A DNA stretch of 64,000 bases from Cytospora piceicola (lineage: Eukaryota > Ascomycota > Sordariomycetes > Diaporthales > Cytosporaceae): NCBI GenBank assembly GCA_023375675.1, contig JALQBC010000021.1, positions 558,001-622,000 of the forward strand. The letters are read 5' to 3'. This document shows, in pieces, positions 1-11,008 of the stretch (position 1 is the stretch's first letter; every line of letters starts with the position of its first letter). Below the pieces are notes generated by a model that was not told the DNA's origin, ran no database searches, and worked only from the letters and a program-made list of their open reading frames with translations. Position numbers and translations under genes: made by a program.

Positions 1-1
1 T

Positions 2-600
2 CTCGTCACGATTATCAAGCAGTATCTACTGATGCGTGGCCTCAACGAACCGGTGAATGGCGGAATAGGCGGGTTTTCTGTTATTTGCATGGTTGTGAGC
101 ATGCTGCAGATGATGCCCCAGATCAACAGTGGTGACATGAATCCAGAGCACCATTTAGGCACTCTTCTCATGCATTTCTTCGATCTATATGGCAATAGGT
201 TCGACCACAAGACGACCGCTCTGAGACTTAACCCACCTGGATACGTGAACAAGGTAGGCTCCCAACCTCTTAAATCATGTCCTTGTTCGATGCTAATGGC
301 GTGCTTGAACAGAACCAAGTTACAACTTTCACCTACAAAAATCCTGGACGTCTCTCCATCATTGATCCCAACAATCCCGGCAATGACATTTCTGGCGGTT
401 CTATGAATTACCAGCAGATTGTGGCTTCATTTTCTCAGGCGCACAAGCTACTGCAAGAGAGGATGTCGCGCATTGCGAAAGGCGAGAGCTTCAAGAGCAT
501 TCTCGAGGTTGTTCTTGGAGGCAACTATTCCACGTTCCGAGAACAACGAAACTACTTGCGCAGTGTGCACGAGAACAGGTTTGGCTACTGCGACGAGTGA
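2..600 (+). CDS. Trf4/Cid14-type non-canonical poly(A) polymerase, 3' end (partial)
   Basis: This is the C-terminal part of a nuclear non-canonical poly(A) polymerase, the family that adds short tails to aberrant RNAs in TRAMP-type surveillance. The gene enters from the left edge. Exons read as 2..253 and 313..600; the 59-bp phase-0 intron starts GTAGG and ends ACAG. About 179 residues are visible. The run NEPVNGGIGGFSVICMV is typical of the PAP/25A-associated domain of Trf4/Cid14 proteins, followed by HHLGTLLMHFFDLYGNRFD. The catalytic nucleotidyltransferase half lies outside the window. After the conserved helical segment (ILEVVLGGNYSTFREQRNYL) the protein stops at YCDE, leaving no long basic tail. 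I see no credible donor that would extend it. The family call is secure; the exact C-terminus is less so. Confidence 0.85.
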
Positions 601-1743
601 CGATATCCGGGACAGCAGATGGGTTGACCTCACCGGTTGGCGCCCATCAATACTCCACGCTACTCGTCCAATTTTGGCAACACTACTAAGGAGGTTCAAC
701 GGCGTTGCAAGAGGAGAGGCGGCAACACTCAAATCACATCGGTCGGCTTGGAGGCGTATTCATTTTCTACATGGACCCACGGTCTCGGCGTTCGATACGG
801 GCGGCGGTCTTCGATTTCGAGATACCCGGCAACAGCTTGACTGTTTCGCTGTTTTGCTCTGTCCACTTACGCTTGGTACCCTGCACTCATCCTCTTCCCC
901 AAAGAACTCTGCGATTTTGAGCTTAACTCTGGCAGATTTATGTATGATAGACTGGTGGTCTCGAGCCCGGCATTTCAACTGCGGATGCTGATGGACATGG
1001 CCCCTTCTGACTTCCTGTCTGTTTTGCACGCGGCTACTTGCATATTTGTAAGCTGCAGGACAAGACCAACAGCAGATGAGGCGAGGCAGGCAGTGGGCAC
1101 CGTCGAACAAGCCCTAATGGAGACGTCGATATTCAGTTTTTTTGTCTTCCCCTGCACTTCGATGTCGCCGTCGATCACTGCAATTTGGTTGATGCGCTCG
1201 GCGCACGATGCTACTGACTCATTTCTTAGGACTGTCGATGTTGACGAAGGCCTCCCTCGGAGTCTTCGTGATATTGACCAGCGTTGACGCACGACGGTTG
1301 TCATCCTTTCATCCGGCGCACAACAACGACCTCGGCGGTGGGTTGCTCTTGAGTGATCAAGGGTTATCTGTCGCCGCCTTTTCTCACTGCAGACTAGACT
1401 TGATGCCTGGCTGTGGAGAGGAAACGTTCTTGGGTTAAGGGGTATGTCCTGTGGAGGGGGGGGGGGCGTTCTAAGATACCGACATTTGGGAGAAATTCGC
1501 CTGGGGCGCGACACACTTGGGGTGAAGGTTGCTTGTCCTTATTTCAAGGTCAGTCGAGCTACAGAACAAATCATGTTTCGGGTGTCGGTTTGCAATTTTG
1601 CAGCTCCCCAGCACACGGGCAAGATGTTTGCTTGAGCAGGGCTGATGAGCGGGATAAAACCGATGGGGCTCAGAGACGGGTCCTACTCTATATCACAGGT
1701 GTACGTGTATGGCGTCTGTATCAACGCATTCCCGTGTCCAAGT
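601..1743. other. Intergenic, no gene seen
   Basis: The spacer lies between the convergent poly(A) polymerase and cysteine-rich genes. It contains a G-rich run near 1455-1467. Open frames here overlap on both strands and have no recognisable domains or splice structure. Both 3' UTRs probably lie in it. Confidence 0.5.
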
Positions 1744-2762
1744 TTACATTAAATTGGCGCTTTCATGGTAGCTATGCGTAGTTCCCCCGCAGCCTTTACA
1801 CGGCAGTTCCGACCTATACCAGCACTCATCGCACTTTCCACAATGCCACGCCCTCCAGTCCATGCAGACCCCGCAGATGGCACAATGCCATGTGTCATCA
1901 CTGTCCTGCCAGTTGTCACCAGGGCAGCAGAAGGAAAAGAAGGTCCCGCGGTTCAGGGCGGTGGTGGTGAAGGCCATGCGCACAAGCTCCTGCTGCAGCG
2001 CAACGCTGCTGCTGCCGCCGACGCTCTCGTCCAGCTGCTTCTCCGGGGCGGGGAGCTGGTCCCACCTGGACCTCCAGTCGCGGTAGGGCTGGCCCTTCCA
2101 GCGGCCGTACCTCGCCTCGATGAAGGCGGCGTCCTCGACGACCATGTCGAAGAGGTACCGCGTCGTCACCGGCGCCGGCCCCCCGGCCGCCCCCTGCTTG
2201 AGCACCCAGGAGACGAAGCAGGGGTGCAGCTCGGCCGGCGCGGCGCCGAAGACGGCCCGCAGGTCCAGCCCGTTGAAGGGGTTGCCGCACGGCGGGCCCC
2301 CCTGGCAGCCGCACCTCGCCGCCTGGCACCCGTAGCCCCACCTGCTGCAGTCGCAGCTCAGGCAGGCTCTATCCTTGGGGTTGGCGGTGTTACACCTACA
2401 TTGTGTGGCAGAGGCTGGCGGCGGCTGGACGTCTACCTGTCGGGTGTCAGTCATGCTGGACGGGTACTCGACAACCTGTCGTGAGTTTTCGAGGTCGGGT
2501 GCAGTACCTCTGTGATGGGGGCGTCCTTGCGATACTTGGGGTTGAAAGGTTTTTTCGGTGACAACCATTCATCGTCATCTAGGCTCATCCTCGATTCTGA
2601 TTCCAGGTCATCGTCGGACCACTGTTCTTCTGGGGACGACTCGACGTCCTCCTCGTCGTAATAGTCATAATAAGTCCGAGCCCGCTTCGATGTGGCGGCG
2701 GTCTTTGAGGGTGATGCGAAGGCCGTTCCAGCCGTCCGTTTCGCACCTGAAAAAGCTGACAT
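1744..2762 (-). CDS. Cysteine-rich putative zinc-binding protein with CXC-like and CxxC motifs
   Basis: I do not recognise a named family. Two exons, 2508..2762 and 1744..2436, join in phase 0 across a 71-bp intron (GTACTG..CTGACACCCGACAG) to give 315 residues. The first 85 residues are basic then acidic and look disordered (YYDYYDEEDVESSPEEQWSDDD). Residues about 98-140 form a dense cysteine cluster (CRCN..CLSCDCSRWGYGCQ..CGCQ) resembling a CXC/Tesmin-type zinc cluster. The C-terminus has a second set of pairs (CAICGVCMDW, CGKCDECW, CKGCGG) resembling a treble-clef or RING-like zinc site. The exon-2 segment around 1920-2340 is much more GC-rich than its surroundings. A nuclear or chromatin role is only an inference from the CXC-like cluster. 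The start was chosen as the ATG that puts the acidic segment in frame with the cysteine region. Confidence 0.7.
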
Positions 2763-3471
2763 GACCTCGCGGTAATGGGTTAGTGAGTGTGATCGGGGCT
2801 TGTTGGGGGGGTATCTGGGGGTTTAAAACGAAAGAAGTCGCTGTAGAAGTTTCACGTTGTTGTTGCTGGGGCTGGGCGTGGGGAGTGTCGAGATTCATTA
2901 AGGCACGTCTGCATTGGTCGCGTCCACCTCGACGCGTACCATTAAAGTGGCGATTACATGGACTTGCAGGGATCATGGGCTCGAGCTAGACCCTAACCCT
3001 CACTTGAGACGATGGAGGGGGGTGGCCGGTTTGAGGTGGAGGGGACTTGCCCGGGACAAGTCCATCGGTTACAAACAAGAATCCATGGGTTACAGAAAAA
3101 CAGTCAAGGTCGAGCAGTTCACTGACCATTCAGTATCCAAGTCAAGTCCAAGGTTGTGCTTCAAATTTCCGTGCTATTTCCATTAAGCCGACATGGCCTA
3201 GTCTAATGCTTCCAAGAATAAAGTCTAACAAATAGGTATTTTCATAATGGACCCCCATAAACAAAATGTCCAGTCCTCATCGAATGCCAGCCAAGACATC
3301 TCTGCGCGTCTAGAGAAATAAATGTCCGAGTGAAGCCTATCTCGATCCCGAACGCCATGAATAAATGACAACCCATCATTGCCTGCCTGCCTGTCACATT
3401 GAGCAGGTGGATGGGGATAGGGTGGACACAGCCCCCTCTCTTTCTACCGCTTCGTCAACACGTCCACCTCT
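2763..3471. other. Intergenic, no gene seen
   Basis: This spacer holds the promoter side of the cysteine-rich gene and the 3' flank of the GH72 gene. A short telomere-like ACCCTAACCCT lies near 2990-3001. No convincing coding exon was found. Confidence 0.5.
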
Positions 3472-5085
3472 TTACAGGATGGCAATGCCACCAATGAAAG
3501 CAGCGAGGACGGAGCCGACCATGGCCAGAGCCGGGAAGTCAACGCCGACGGATGGGCGGCTGGCACCGCTCTTCTTGCTGCTGCCGCTGCCGCTGCCGCT
3601 GCTGCTGCCGCTGCTCTTGGCGGAAGTGCCGGTAGAGGTGGCGTACGAGCAGGTCTCGGCACCGGCGCTGTAGGTGGCCGCGAGTCCGGGGGCGTTGTTG
3701 TCAGCACATCCGAACTGGACCAGACTCAAGCCGGTGACAGTGGCACCGGTGTTATCGTAGACAGTGGCGGGCATGGCGGTGGCAGTCTGAAGAACAGTTG
3801 GTTAGCGCAGGTTCAACGTGTGGATAGGGCAGGCATGTTCAGAAGACTTACCACGCTGGTGAGAGACCCAGTGGGGGCGCTGGTGACACCGGAGCTCACG
3901 AGGTCGTCACCGCCCTTGGGGCGGGTGGGCAGGTCCCAGTTGGCCAGGAAGGTGGAGTCGCTGATCAGAGAGGCGGCACAGGCAGTCGTATCTTGGGCCT
4001 CGGCGGTCTTGTTGACGGCGGTCAGGGATTTCATGTCGATCTTGGCGAACTCCTTCTGCAGGTTGACGTAGTCCTGGAGGAGGGTGACCTCGGAAGAGCT
4101 GTTGATGGAGACAAGACCGTAGTCGTCAGACTCCTCAGTGTACTCGTATACCAGGCCACCAGACAGGGTGGTCATCTCAGAGCCGAACAGGACAGGAACG
4201 TTGGTGAAGGTCCTCGGGGCGACCTTGTTGCAACCGTACTCGGAGAAGAAGACGGGAATGTCAGTGTTGGCGAACTCGGCGGTGAGGGTGCTGTAGCCGG
4301 ACTGTTCGTAGGACGAGTCACCACACCACTCGTAGTCGTTCAGGCCGAAGAAGTCCATGCGGGAGTAGGTCGAGTTCTCGAGCGAGCAGCCGAGGTAGGC
4401 CCAGGTGGGCTTCAGCATGGTGGCAACATCGGCGGCAGAATATCCGACACCAATCTCGCGAGGGGCGTGCAGGGCGAGGTACTCCTTCAGGTCACGGACG
4501 ATAGCACGGATGTATGCGGGCGCGTCCTCGGAGCTCTCCTCGTTCAGGATCTCGTTGCCGGCGAAGAATCCCAGCAGGTTGGGGTAGCTCCAGAAAGCCT
4601 CGACCATCTGGAAGATGTGGTTCATGTAGTCGAGGGTGTAGGTGGTGGAGGGGTCGGAGCGGTCGATGTATTGACCAGACAGACCACTGTTGACGTCGAT
4701 GATCATGTACATGCCAGCGGCGTTGAAGATGGAGACACATTCGTCGTGGTTCAGGTCGGGCGACAGGTTGTACACACGGATCGTGTTCACACCAAGCTGT
4801 TGCATGAGAATAGCATCGCGGAGACAGGCGCTAGCGTCGCTGAGAGGGTCGGCCTTTGCGCTGAAGCCTGAGCTGCCGCCGGGCTGGTATCTGTTTTCGC
4901 CAGTCAGCGTACTATTTTGTGGGACAAGGGAAATATGGTGTTTCGTACGTTACACCGATAATGTCAAACCGGTCGCCGGTAGCGTTGTTGATGAAGTTGG
5001 ATCCTGAGATGCCCACATATTCGACTGCCGAAGCAAGAGTCGAGAACAGCGTTGCCGCTGTGGCCAAGGCAGCTTGTGTCTTCAT
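3472..5085 (-). CDS. GH72 beta-1,3-glucanosyltransferase, GPI-anchored (Gel/Gas family)
   Basis: This enzyme cuts and re-joins beta-1,3-glucan chains at the plasma membrane or cell wall, elongating wall glucan. Exons are 4949..5085, 3852..4890 and 3472..3786, with introns of 58 and 65 bp; the joins are in frame and give 496 residues. A signal peptide (MKTQAALATAATLFSTLASA) precedes the GH72 domain (GISGSNFI..DIIGVTYQPGG). The catalytic glutamates are visible in FFAGNE (about residue 159, acid/base) and FFSEYGC (about residue 263, nucleophile), close to the positions known in yeast Gas1. A Ser-rich linker encoded by CTG/CCG-type repeats is followed by a hydrophobic tail (LAAFIGGIAIL) that fits a GPI signal. 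I see no CBM43/X8 module of the usual kind, so it is probably the class lacking it. Confidence 0.95.
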
Positions 5086-5706
5086 ATTGTTTCGGTATTG
5101 TTGGTGTTGATGATCCGATTAGGCGATTAGGCTGTGAAACAGACGTTGGAGTGAAGAAGCCCAATGGGGAATCGCGCGGTGTCTGGCAGGTCTTGGCAAG
5201 CACAGCTAAGTTCCGAACGGTCGGGATTAAATACCTTGCGTACTCGTTGGCGGAAGACGAAGAGAATGGTAGAAAAGAGAGCGTATCGAGAATTAGTCAA
5301 ACGAGCGACTTGTGAACCTGAAAGGTGTAAAGGGGAGGCTGGTATGTGGATGGGAAAGATAAAAGAAAACGAAGAAGGTCCCGCAGGAAGGTTCTCGGAG
5401 GCCAGTCAAGTACGATGATTAAAAAAAAAAGGTCGACTGGGGGATATCAAGGACGAAATGGTGAAAGAGCATGAATAGTGGGGTTGCAGTGAAGGAACGG
5501 GGTTGTTACCGGCATCGACAAGCTATCATTTGGATCTTTAGGGGGGTGGAGAAACCGATGGGCCCCTAAAGAGTGGAGAATACGACGCCCTTCAATGTCC
5601 CTCTTGCTTCCAAGGTTATGTACAAGGTTCCACGGTTCCAAGGTTATTGTTGCTGATCATATACCTACCTAGGTACCTAGGCCTGCTAGGTACTGTAGGT
5701 AGTGAA
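5086..5706. other. Upstream region of the GH72 gene, no gene seen
   Basis: This is the probable promoter and 5' UTR of the GH72 gene. The distal end contains a TACCTAGGTACCTAGG-type palindromic run at about 5661-5700. No coding sequence was supported. Confidence 0.5.
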
Positions 5707-5928
5707 GGGAATGGAGAGGTTAACTATGCTACAGGCGAGGGTGACCGTGTGGGTCCAACACCAGCTAATTTTCCATACATATCTATTGACCCTGACCCTA
5801 AAACTAACCCTAACCCTAAACTACCCCTAAACTACCCCTAACTAACCCTAAACTAACGTATCTGATTGGATGCATGCGTGACCCACACGGTCACCCTCGC
5901 CTGCAGCATAGTTAACCTCTCCAATCCC
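5707..5928. mobile_element. 222-bp MITE-like element with 49-bp TIRs and 9-bp target-site duplication
   Basis: The left terminal inverted repeat is 5707-5755 and the right one is 5880-5928. The right arm reverse-complemented matches the left at 47 of 49 positions (differences A/T and A/G). The element is flanked by a perfect 9-bp direct repeat, GGTAGTGAA, at 5698-5706 and 5929-5937, as expected for a target-site duplication. Long TIRs with a 9-bp duplication are characteristic of Mutator-like (MULE) non-autonomous elements, so that is the most likely class. There is no coding capacity. The 124-bp core is dominated by telomere-like CCCTAA variants. Confidence 0.85.
5788..5857. repeat. Interstitial telomere-like CCCTAA repeats inside the MITE
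   Basis: About 70 bp are built from degenerate CCCTAA units (ACCCTGACCCTAAAACTAAC, CTACCCCTAAACTACCCC and similar). TTAGGG/CCCTAA is the usual telomere repeat of filamentous ascomycetes. The copies are imperfect and lie exactly between the two inverted repeats, so they belong to the mobile element and are not a chromosome-fusion scar. Confidence 0.8.
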
Positions 5929-8359
5929 GGTAGTGAATAGCAACGGCCAGGAATGGCCAGGAATGGCCTCTTGTTGAGGGGCCGTGGCCGCGTTGGTTGG
6001 ACGACATCCTCTTCTGCTCCGCTTTGCCGCCCTACGGCACCTGGGATGCCCACTTATTACACTCCTTAACCCTCCTCAACTCCAGGATCTCTCCACTTCT
6101 TTATCAGCCGGGGATGCTCGTCAAACGGCAACACTGACATCACCTTGGATCCACAGTCTGGGGCAACAACACGACCTTTAATCTGGGGCTGTTGGACAAT
6201 CTGCTCGTGTGGCTCGTGTTGAGTTCTGCCAGTCTGCCAGTCATGCCGCCAGTCAACACCACACGGCACTATGGCGGCCAATTACTTTCCTGCTAGGGCC
6301 TGATCGGCATTGCACTTCCGGGGTAAGGGAGAACCCCTTTGGCCGCTGGCCAGTCAGGCGGCTCAGGGAGTGACCGGGTGCCATGAGATGCAACCAGCTT
6401 CACCTTGTGCATCTATTGTTTCATTTCGATAGCCCGTCGGCTGCCCCTTATGCACACCACAGGAGAAGATCGATATTCCGCCAGCGTCCAAACGTGTTGC
6501 AGCTTTGAATATCGCCATCCTGGCACGCAGGCATCCTGGCATCCTTGCAATGCCCCTGGCCTCAGACATTCTGAAACCCAACACATCGATTCCGCAATGC
6601 CTCCCTTCAGTGCACAGATCATCCATATCCCAAAAAGCTAAGTTTAGAACCCACTGCTGAGCCCATGAATCGTCCTCCCCATGCTTACATCAATTGATAC
6701 ATACTGAAGTACGTAGATGAATAAGCCCAAAACCCGTGGGCCTCCTGAACTTTGCTGGCCTCCCAGGTGGCTTTGGGTTCGCAGCACCTATCCCATCCCG
6801 CCCCTTACAGTATCTTGCATGGCGAATATTGGGCATATAGAGCCTGCACCCCTTTTTCACTTTGCTCTGGCTAGACCGGGGGGAGGTATCGTTATACAAC
6901 GCACGTGTATTCAAATACCGAAACCGGGGGATCTTCGACCTAACTTAATCCTGTGATTAAGTGCATGTCCAGATTATAGACTACCCTGGCTACCGGGCTG
7001 CCTGCTATAATACGAGTGGCGGTGTGGGTCCGTGTTTACTATTTACAATATCATTAATATGCCCTAGTGCAGGGACAAGAAATCAAAACATCGATGCTCC
7101 CTGTTCTGACCGACCACCTACGCTTGTCTCCAGAGCGGCGGGACTACATCAGTGATTTGCAAAAGCTTATATCACGTGTCAACTGGTTGTCTACACAGTA
7201 ACGGGAAGTGGTGTGCTTCTTGATATCAGCATTAATTATGCCTCTACACAGCCAATATTACATGTTTACAAGCTAATCGACATGAGACACCCACAGAATA
7301 CTATCAGGATTGACAATATTGACAGCTTTCCAATGCTAAAGCCTCTGTAAATATATTACAGTACAACTTTCTAGCTGAATGAAAAAATGTGGGTTTTAAA
7401 CTCGGATCATTGAATCCTTCATAAGTATAACACCCTTCAAAGATTATCTACCCTAGGGTAAACTCACCAGGCGCGGGACCAGATTTGTGAAGCCCATAAA
7501 TAAATTTGCCCTCCTGCTGGCCAGCAAAAGCTGGCTATCGCAAAAAAAACCCCAGTGGTCACGTACACCCTCCCTACATATGTAGTGAGCGCTTCGAAGA
7601 CACGGTCTTGATAAATTGGTAAGGGGTTCGAGTGATGCTGAGGCATTCAAGACTATGTTTTTTAGTCCAAGAATAATACTTACTTGGGTATGTGATACTA
7701 TCAATACTGTGGTCAACGCGGCTAGAGCAATTAATTACATAACAGCCCCTGAAGGAACAGAACTGCAAAGACACATGGACAAGGACATATGAGGCGCTTT
7801 CCTGATAGACAGGGTAGAATTTCGGACGTAGGGAGAACCGATTCAAAGAGAGAACACTGTGTTGAGTCCGTGGAGTTTGAAATCGATTCGTTATTTAAGG
7901 TAGATAAGTCTCAAACCCCTGAGCAACATTGCCACCATGATAAGTATTCAGATTTCATATAATCGCATGCCAGTGTTAAGTTGTTCGATAGCCAAGCTGC
8001 TCTTTCAAATACCAGGCATAGGTACTGTATGATAATTAGTCCCGCCCTCGTGATGCCGTTGAGCTGGTCGCTACATACTCGTCTTATTTCTTCTATTTTC
8101 GTTTGGTTTGATTACATAGTTCAGTATAGACATACATACGTACCTGGGCACAGGCAGACGCTCATTATTATGGCTTATATTTCACGTGAATCGCTCACTG
8201 TCCTCTCGCTATGCGTTAGGCAACTCGCAAAGACTGGACCTCATTACGCACACGAACCCTTTTGATCACAAGACGTATGAATTCATAGTTGGCGATGCAG
8301 CTCACGTATAAGCCGGATGTCAACTGGTACATGTGTAGTGGCTTCCCCCTAAAGCATGC
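5929..8359. other. Gene-poor stretch, no gene seen
   Basis: About 2.4 kb with only short, overlapping open frames and no recognisable motifs on either strand. It forms the left part of an 11-kb gene-poor region. Confidence 0.45.
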
Positions 8360-8545
8360 GATACAATCAACTTCAACTTCATGGACGGATACCGTACAGT
8401 CACCCAGAGCCTCATTTGATGAACCTGCACTCCCGTATCTGATGACACAGACATGTATGGAATGTGCACGAGCGGGATGGTGTTCGCTGTTAATCTTACC
8501 GCTAATGAGTCTATAAGTGCCTTCCAGGGTGCTGCAAAGCTATAA
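8360..8545 (+). pseudogene. Relic of a cupredoxin-like extracellular protein
   Basis: Read in one frame from 8360, the DNA gives DTINFNFMDGYRTVTQSLI, then two consecutive TGA stops (8417-8422), then TCTPVSDDTDMYGMCTSGMV, FAVNLTANESISAFQGAAKL and TAA. Fungal extracellular serine-rich/cupredoxin proteins have segments of the type GDTINFxFxxxNHTVTQSxFxxPC and CxSGMVFAVN followed by FxAAAK, and the match in order and spacing is good. The usual NHTV histidine is not seen (GYRTV here), and the part between PC and CxSGMV is shortened. Further stops occur in the same frame upstream (about 8310-8340). I read this as a decayed copy. The family assignment is from memory of motif patterns. Confidence 0.6.
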
Positions 8546-9419
8546 ACACTACTTCTGAGCCGGTTTCTGGGACGACAACCCTGCCGGCCACGATCACCTG
8601 GTCAGCTCGTCTATGTTATGTGCCTTTAGCCTTGCCACCATACCGATCTCCATGACCGTCAACATCACACAAGGAGGGACGTTGACAGTTCCAGGAAACG
8701 ACATCATAGTCAGCCCATAGCACTCTGTCAGCCTCGTAACGATCCAGGTTGATTATGCACATCTCGATATTGATTCTAAAACCCTATTCGGGACTGTTTC
8801 CACAAAATGGGCTTGTTAGTGAAGTAGATGCTGTGTATATACAAGCCATACACTCTGCTTCCGGTGAGAAACTCAAAATTAGTGACTACATACCTACTCA
8901 GTGTGACCCTAGTGGTCTACCAACCCCCATCTTGTGTTACCCAGCCATGAGTAGAGGTGCCCAAGGTTGTCAGCAGTGCAACGACTCGTCCCCTCCTCAA
9001 GTGACTCCAGAGATATGCTACTAACGGCAAGAAGAATGAACCAAGCAACAGCGCTACGGCCACAGATGCGGGCTCGACATATCTCAGTCCAACGAGCTCC
9101 TCGTAAGTGTCGTAAGGCATCACTACCTCTCAGCTTCCGCCAGCGAAATAGGGTCTAAACTATCAGCGCTATATTATACTTCCATTCCACCGCCTTGTCC
9201 ATGCTATCTGCGACATCTTCATCCTGAATCAACTTATATTTTATCCCAATTCCTGCGACCCCCGCTACACTCCAGCAGCACCTGAGCTCATGGTCTCCCA
9301 CCTTGCCATCAATGTTTTTACCACCGTGCGGTGCTGTATTCCACATCGTTCTTTCTGGTATAGTCATCCTACCACTCGAACAACGACCACTACCTCAACA
9401 AGGCACCAACGGCACCACC
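8546..9419. other. Gene-poor stretch between relics
   Basis: No intact gene was found. A short coding-like run near 8650-8720 (SMTVNITQGGTLTVPGNDI) may be another scrap of degraded exon, but it could not be assigned. Confidence 0.35.
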
Positions 9420-10124
9420 ACGCAGGTTGGCGAGGCGAGAAGCAATCTGACCCCTGTCGAGCTCAACACGGCTGGTTTCGATCCGCTTGACGTTTTTATA
9501 TATGCAGCGAGCGAGTACAACACCGCCACCGGCAGCGGGAAACGGCAACCTCTTCCGCGTCTCGGCGGACGGCACCGCGCCGGCCATGACTCTTATCGAC
9601 CGGCTCACTCCCAACGTCAGAATCCAAGCAGGCGACGTGGTTGCCAACGGGCAGTGGTGAGGCGGGATGATTGATGGATGCCCAGGTCGAGTTGGGTCCA
9701 GATCGACCTCAACCCCTGCAGCGCGACCTCCGGGATCGTGATGGGCGGCGTTGATGTCACCGAAGACGGGGCCGTGGTACCGGGCCTCAACGGCTTCACC
9801 GTTTACGACTGGAACTTCATACCGACCTAGTACACCACCAAGGCTGGTCTGAACTCACACAATCCTCTGGTTGGTATTGCTGTACTATGACCCCTCCACC
9901 GAGTATGGCCTAACCGATATCTCATGACTCTAGAGTCCGACTAGAACGGCGTATAAGGGAACAACTAGCTCGGCGGCACCGGCAGGGCTCACTTTTGAAG
10001 CCTACGGCTCGGAAACGACAGGTACCTGTATGCTACCAAAGGTAACAACGGCCAGACCTACAAATTTGGCGTGAGAAACTGGTACAACAACGACCCGCTC
10101 GCCCGGCTGGTGCGCTGCAAGTAA
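9420..10124 (+). pseudogene. Relic of a DUF6923-like secreted protein
   Basis: Coding-like segments lie in order but in shifting frames: ELNTAGFDPLDVFIYAASEY, then GNLFRVSADGTAPAMTLIDR with VRIQAGDVVANGQW, then VQIDLNPCSATSGIVMGGVD with VVPGLNGFTVYDWNFIP, and finally RYLYATKGNNGQTYKFGVRN. Stops (for example TGA after NGQW near 9658 and TAG near 9829) and frame changes separate them. The order (YNPLDxxIY, LxRVSADG, GDVxxNGQWW, W.QIDLxP.S, VYDWxYIP, YLYA) resembles the DUF6923 fold of fungal secreted proteins as I remember it. A few of the interruptions could be introns, but in-frame stops inside conserved blocks favour a pseudogene. Confidence 0.5.
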
Positions 10125-11008
10125 TGCCTCCTCAGCGACTCAGCAACCTTGTCATTGCAGGTGAGACTACTTCCTACGGTGCGAAATGTGTCTATAATGA
10201 ACCGTTATTTCTCGTGTCTATAGTTCAAACCATGGGCGGAGAACTGGACATCTGGAGGGTTAGAACATGTAGTTTACCCTTTAAAGGAGCTAACCAATGG
10301 TGCGGTTTGCTTCGTGTAAGAGACTTTCGTATGATAAATACCACACAGTTGTATATCACTCATAGCCTGGTCTGTATTGTAGTCCTAGATTCATGACTTC
10401 CCCATGTGAATACCTAGGAACTGTTTACCATTTAGAACTTCCCGAGTTGTCAGTTAGGGATTTACCCGTTAAGAAATGTATGCAGGGCTGTCGTGTCCAA
10501 CGCCACTGGGGTAATATTTAGGTATCGTTTAAGTGCTGCATGAACGCAGTTATAGCCTTGAAAGTCCAACCCATGTATACGTACTTCTGAATAGGATCAA
10601 CAGGACTTCTGCGACGGGGATATTGTAGAAGAACCACTGCATTAGCCAACCAAAAGGGTGACCACAGCTAGATGAATGACAAAGTGTTTGATTCATAATC
10701 TGGTGGCTGTGAGATGACTTTCAACTATATCAATTTCATCGATGAGGCTGACTACCTCGATCTATGGTTTACCTCCTATTCAGGTCGAGAAAGGAAGCCG
10801 TTGGGGTTATGCAACAGCCCTAGTGGTATCTCATAAGGACGTCGATTTGACCAGTTGACTTCAAACACAAGCCGGATCCGGGCAGGGAAACTGCTTTTGC
10901 TACCGGTACTCACCAGTTCCTTGTACCTTACAATGATGTATTGCACACAGGAGGTACCAGCAGTGATTTCTAATTACAGCAAGTCTTCCAGCGAAGCAGT
11001 ACATACTC
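10125..11008. other. Gene-poor stretch between relics
   Basis: No gene was found. A coding-like run near 10885-10970 (AFATGTHQFLVPYNDVLHTG) ends in a stop and may belong to the relic that follows. Confidence 0.35.

Noticed and set aside
3993..4871. 292-codon plus frame opposite the GH72 gene
   Set aside because: It is the antisense shadow of a strongly conserved GH72 exon.
5788..5857. Chromosome-fusion scar or true telomere
   Set aside because: The CCCTAA units are degenerate and lie exactly between inverted repeats with a 9-bp target duplication, so a mobile element explains them better.
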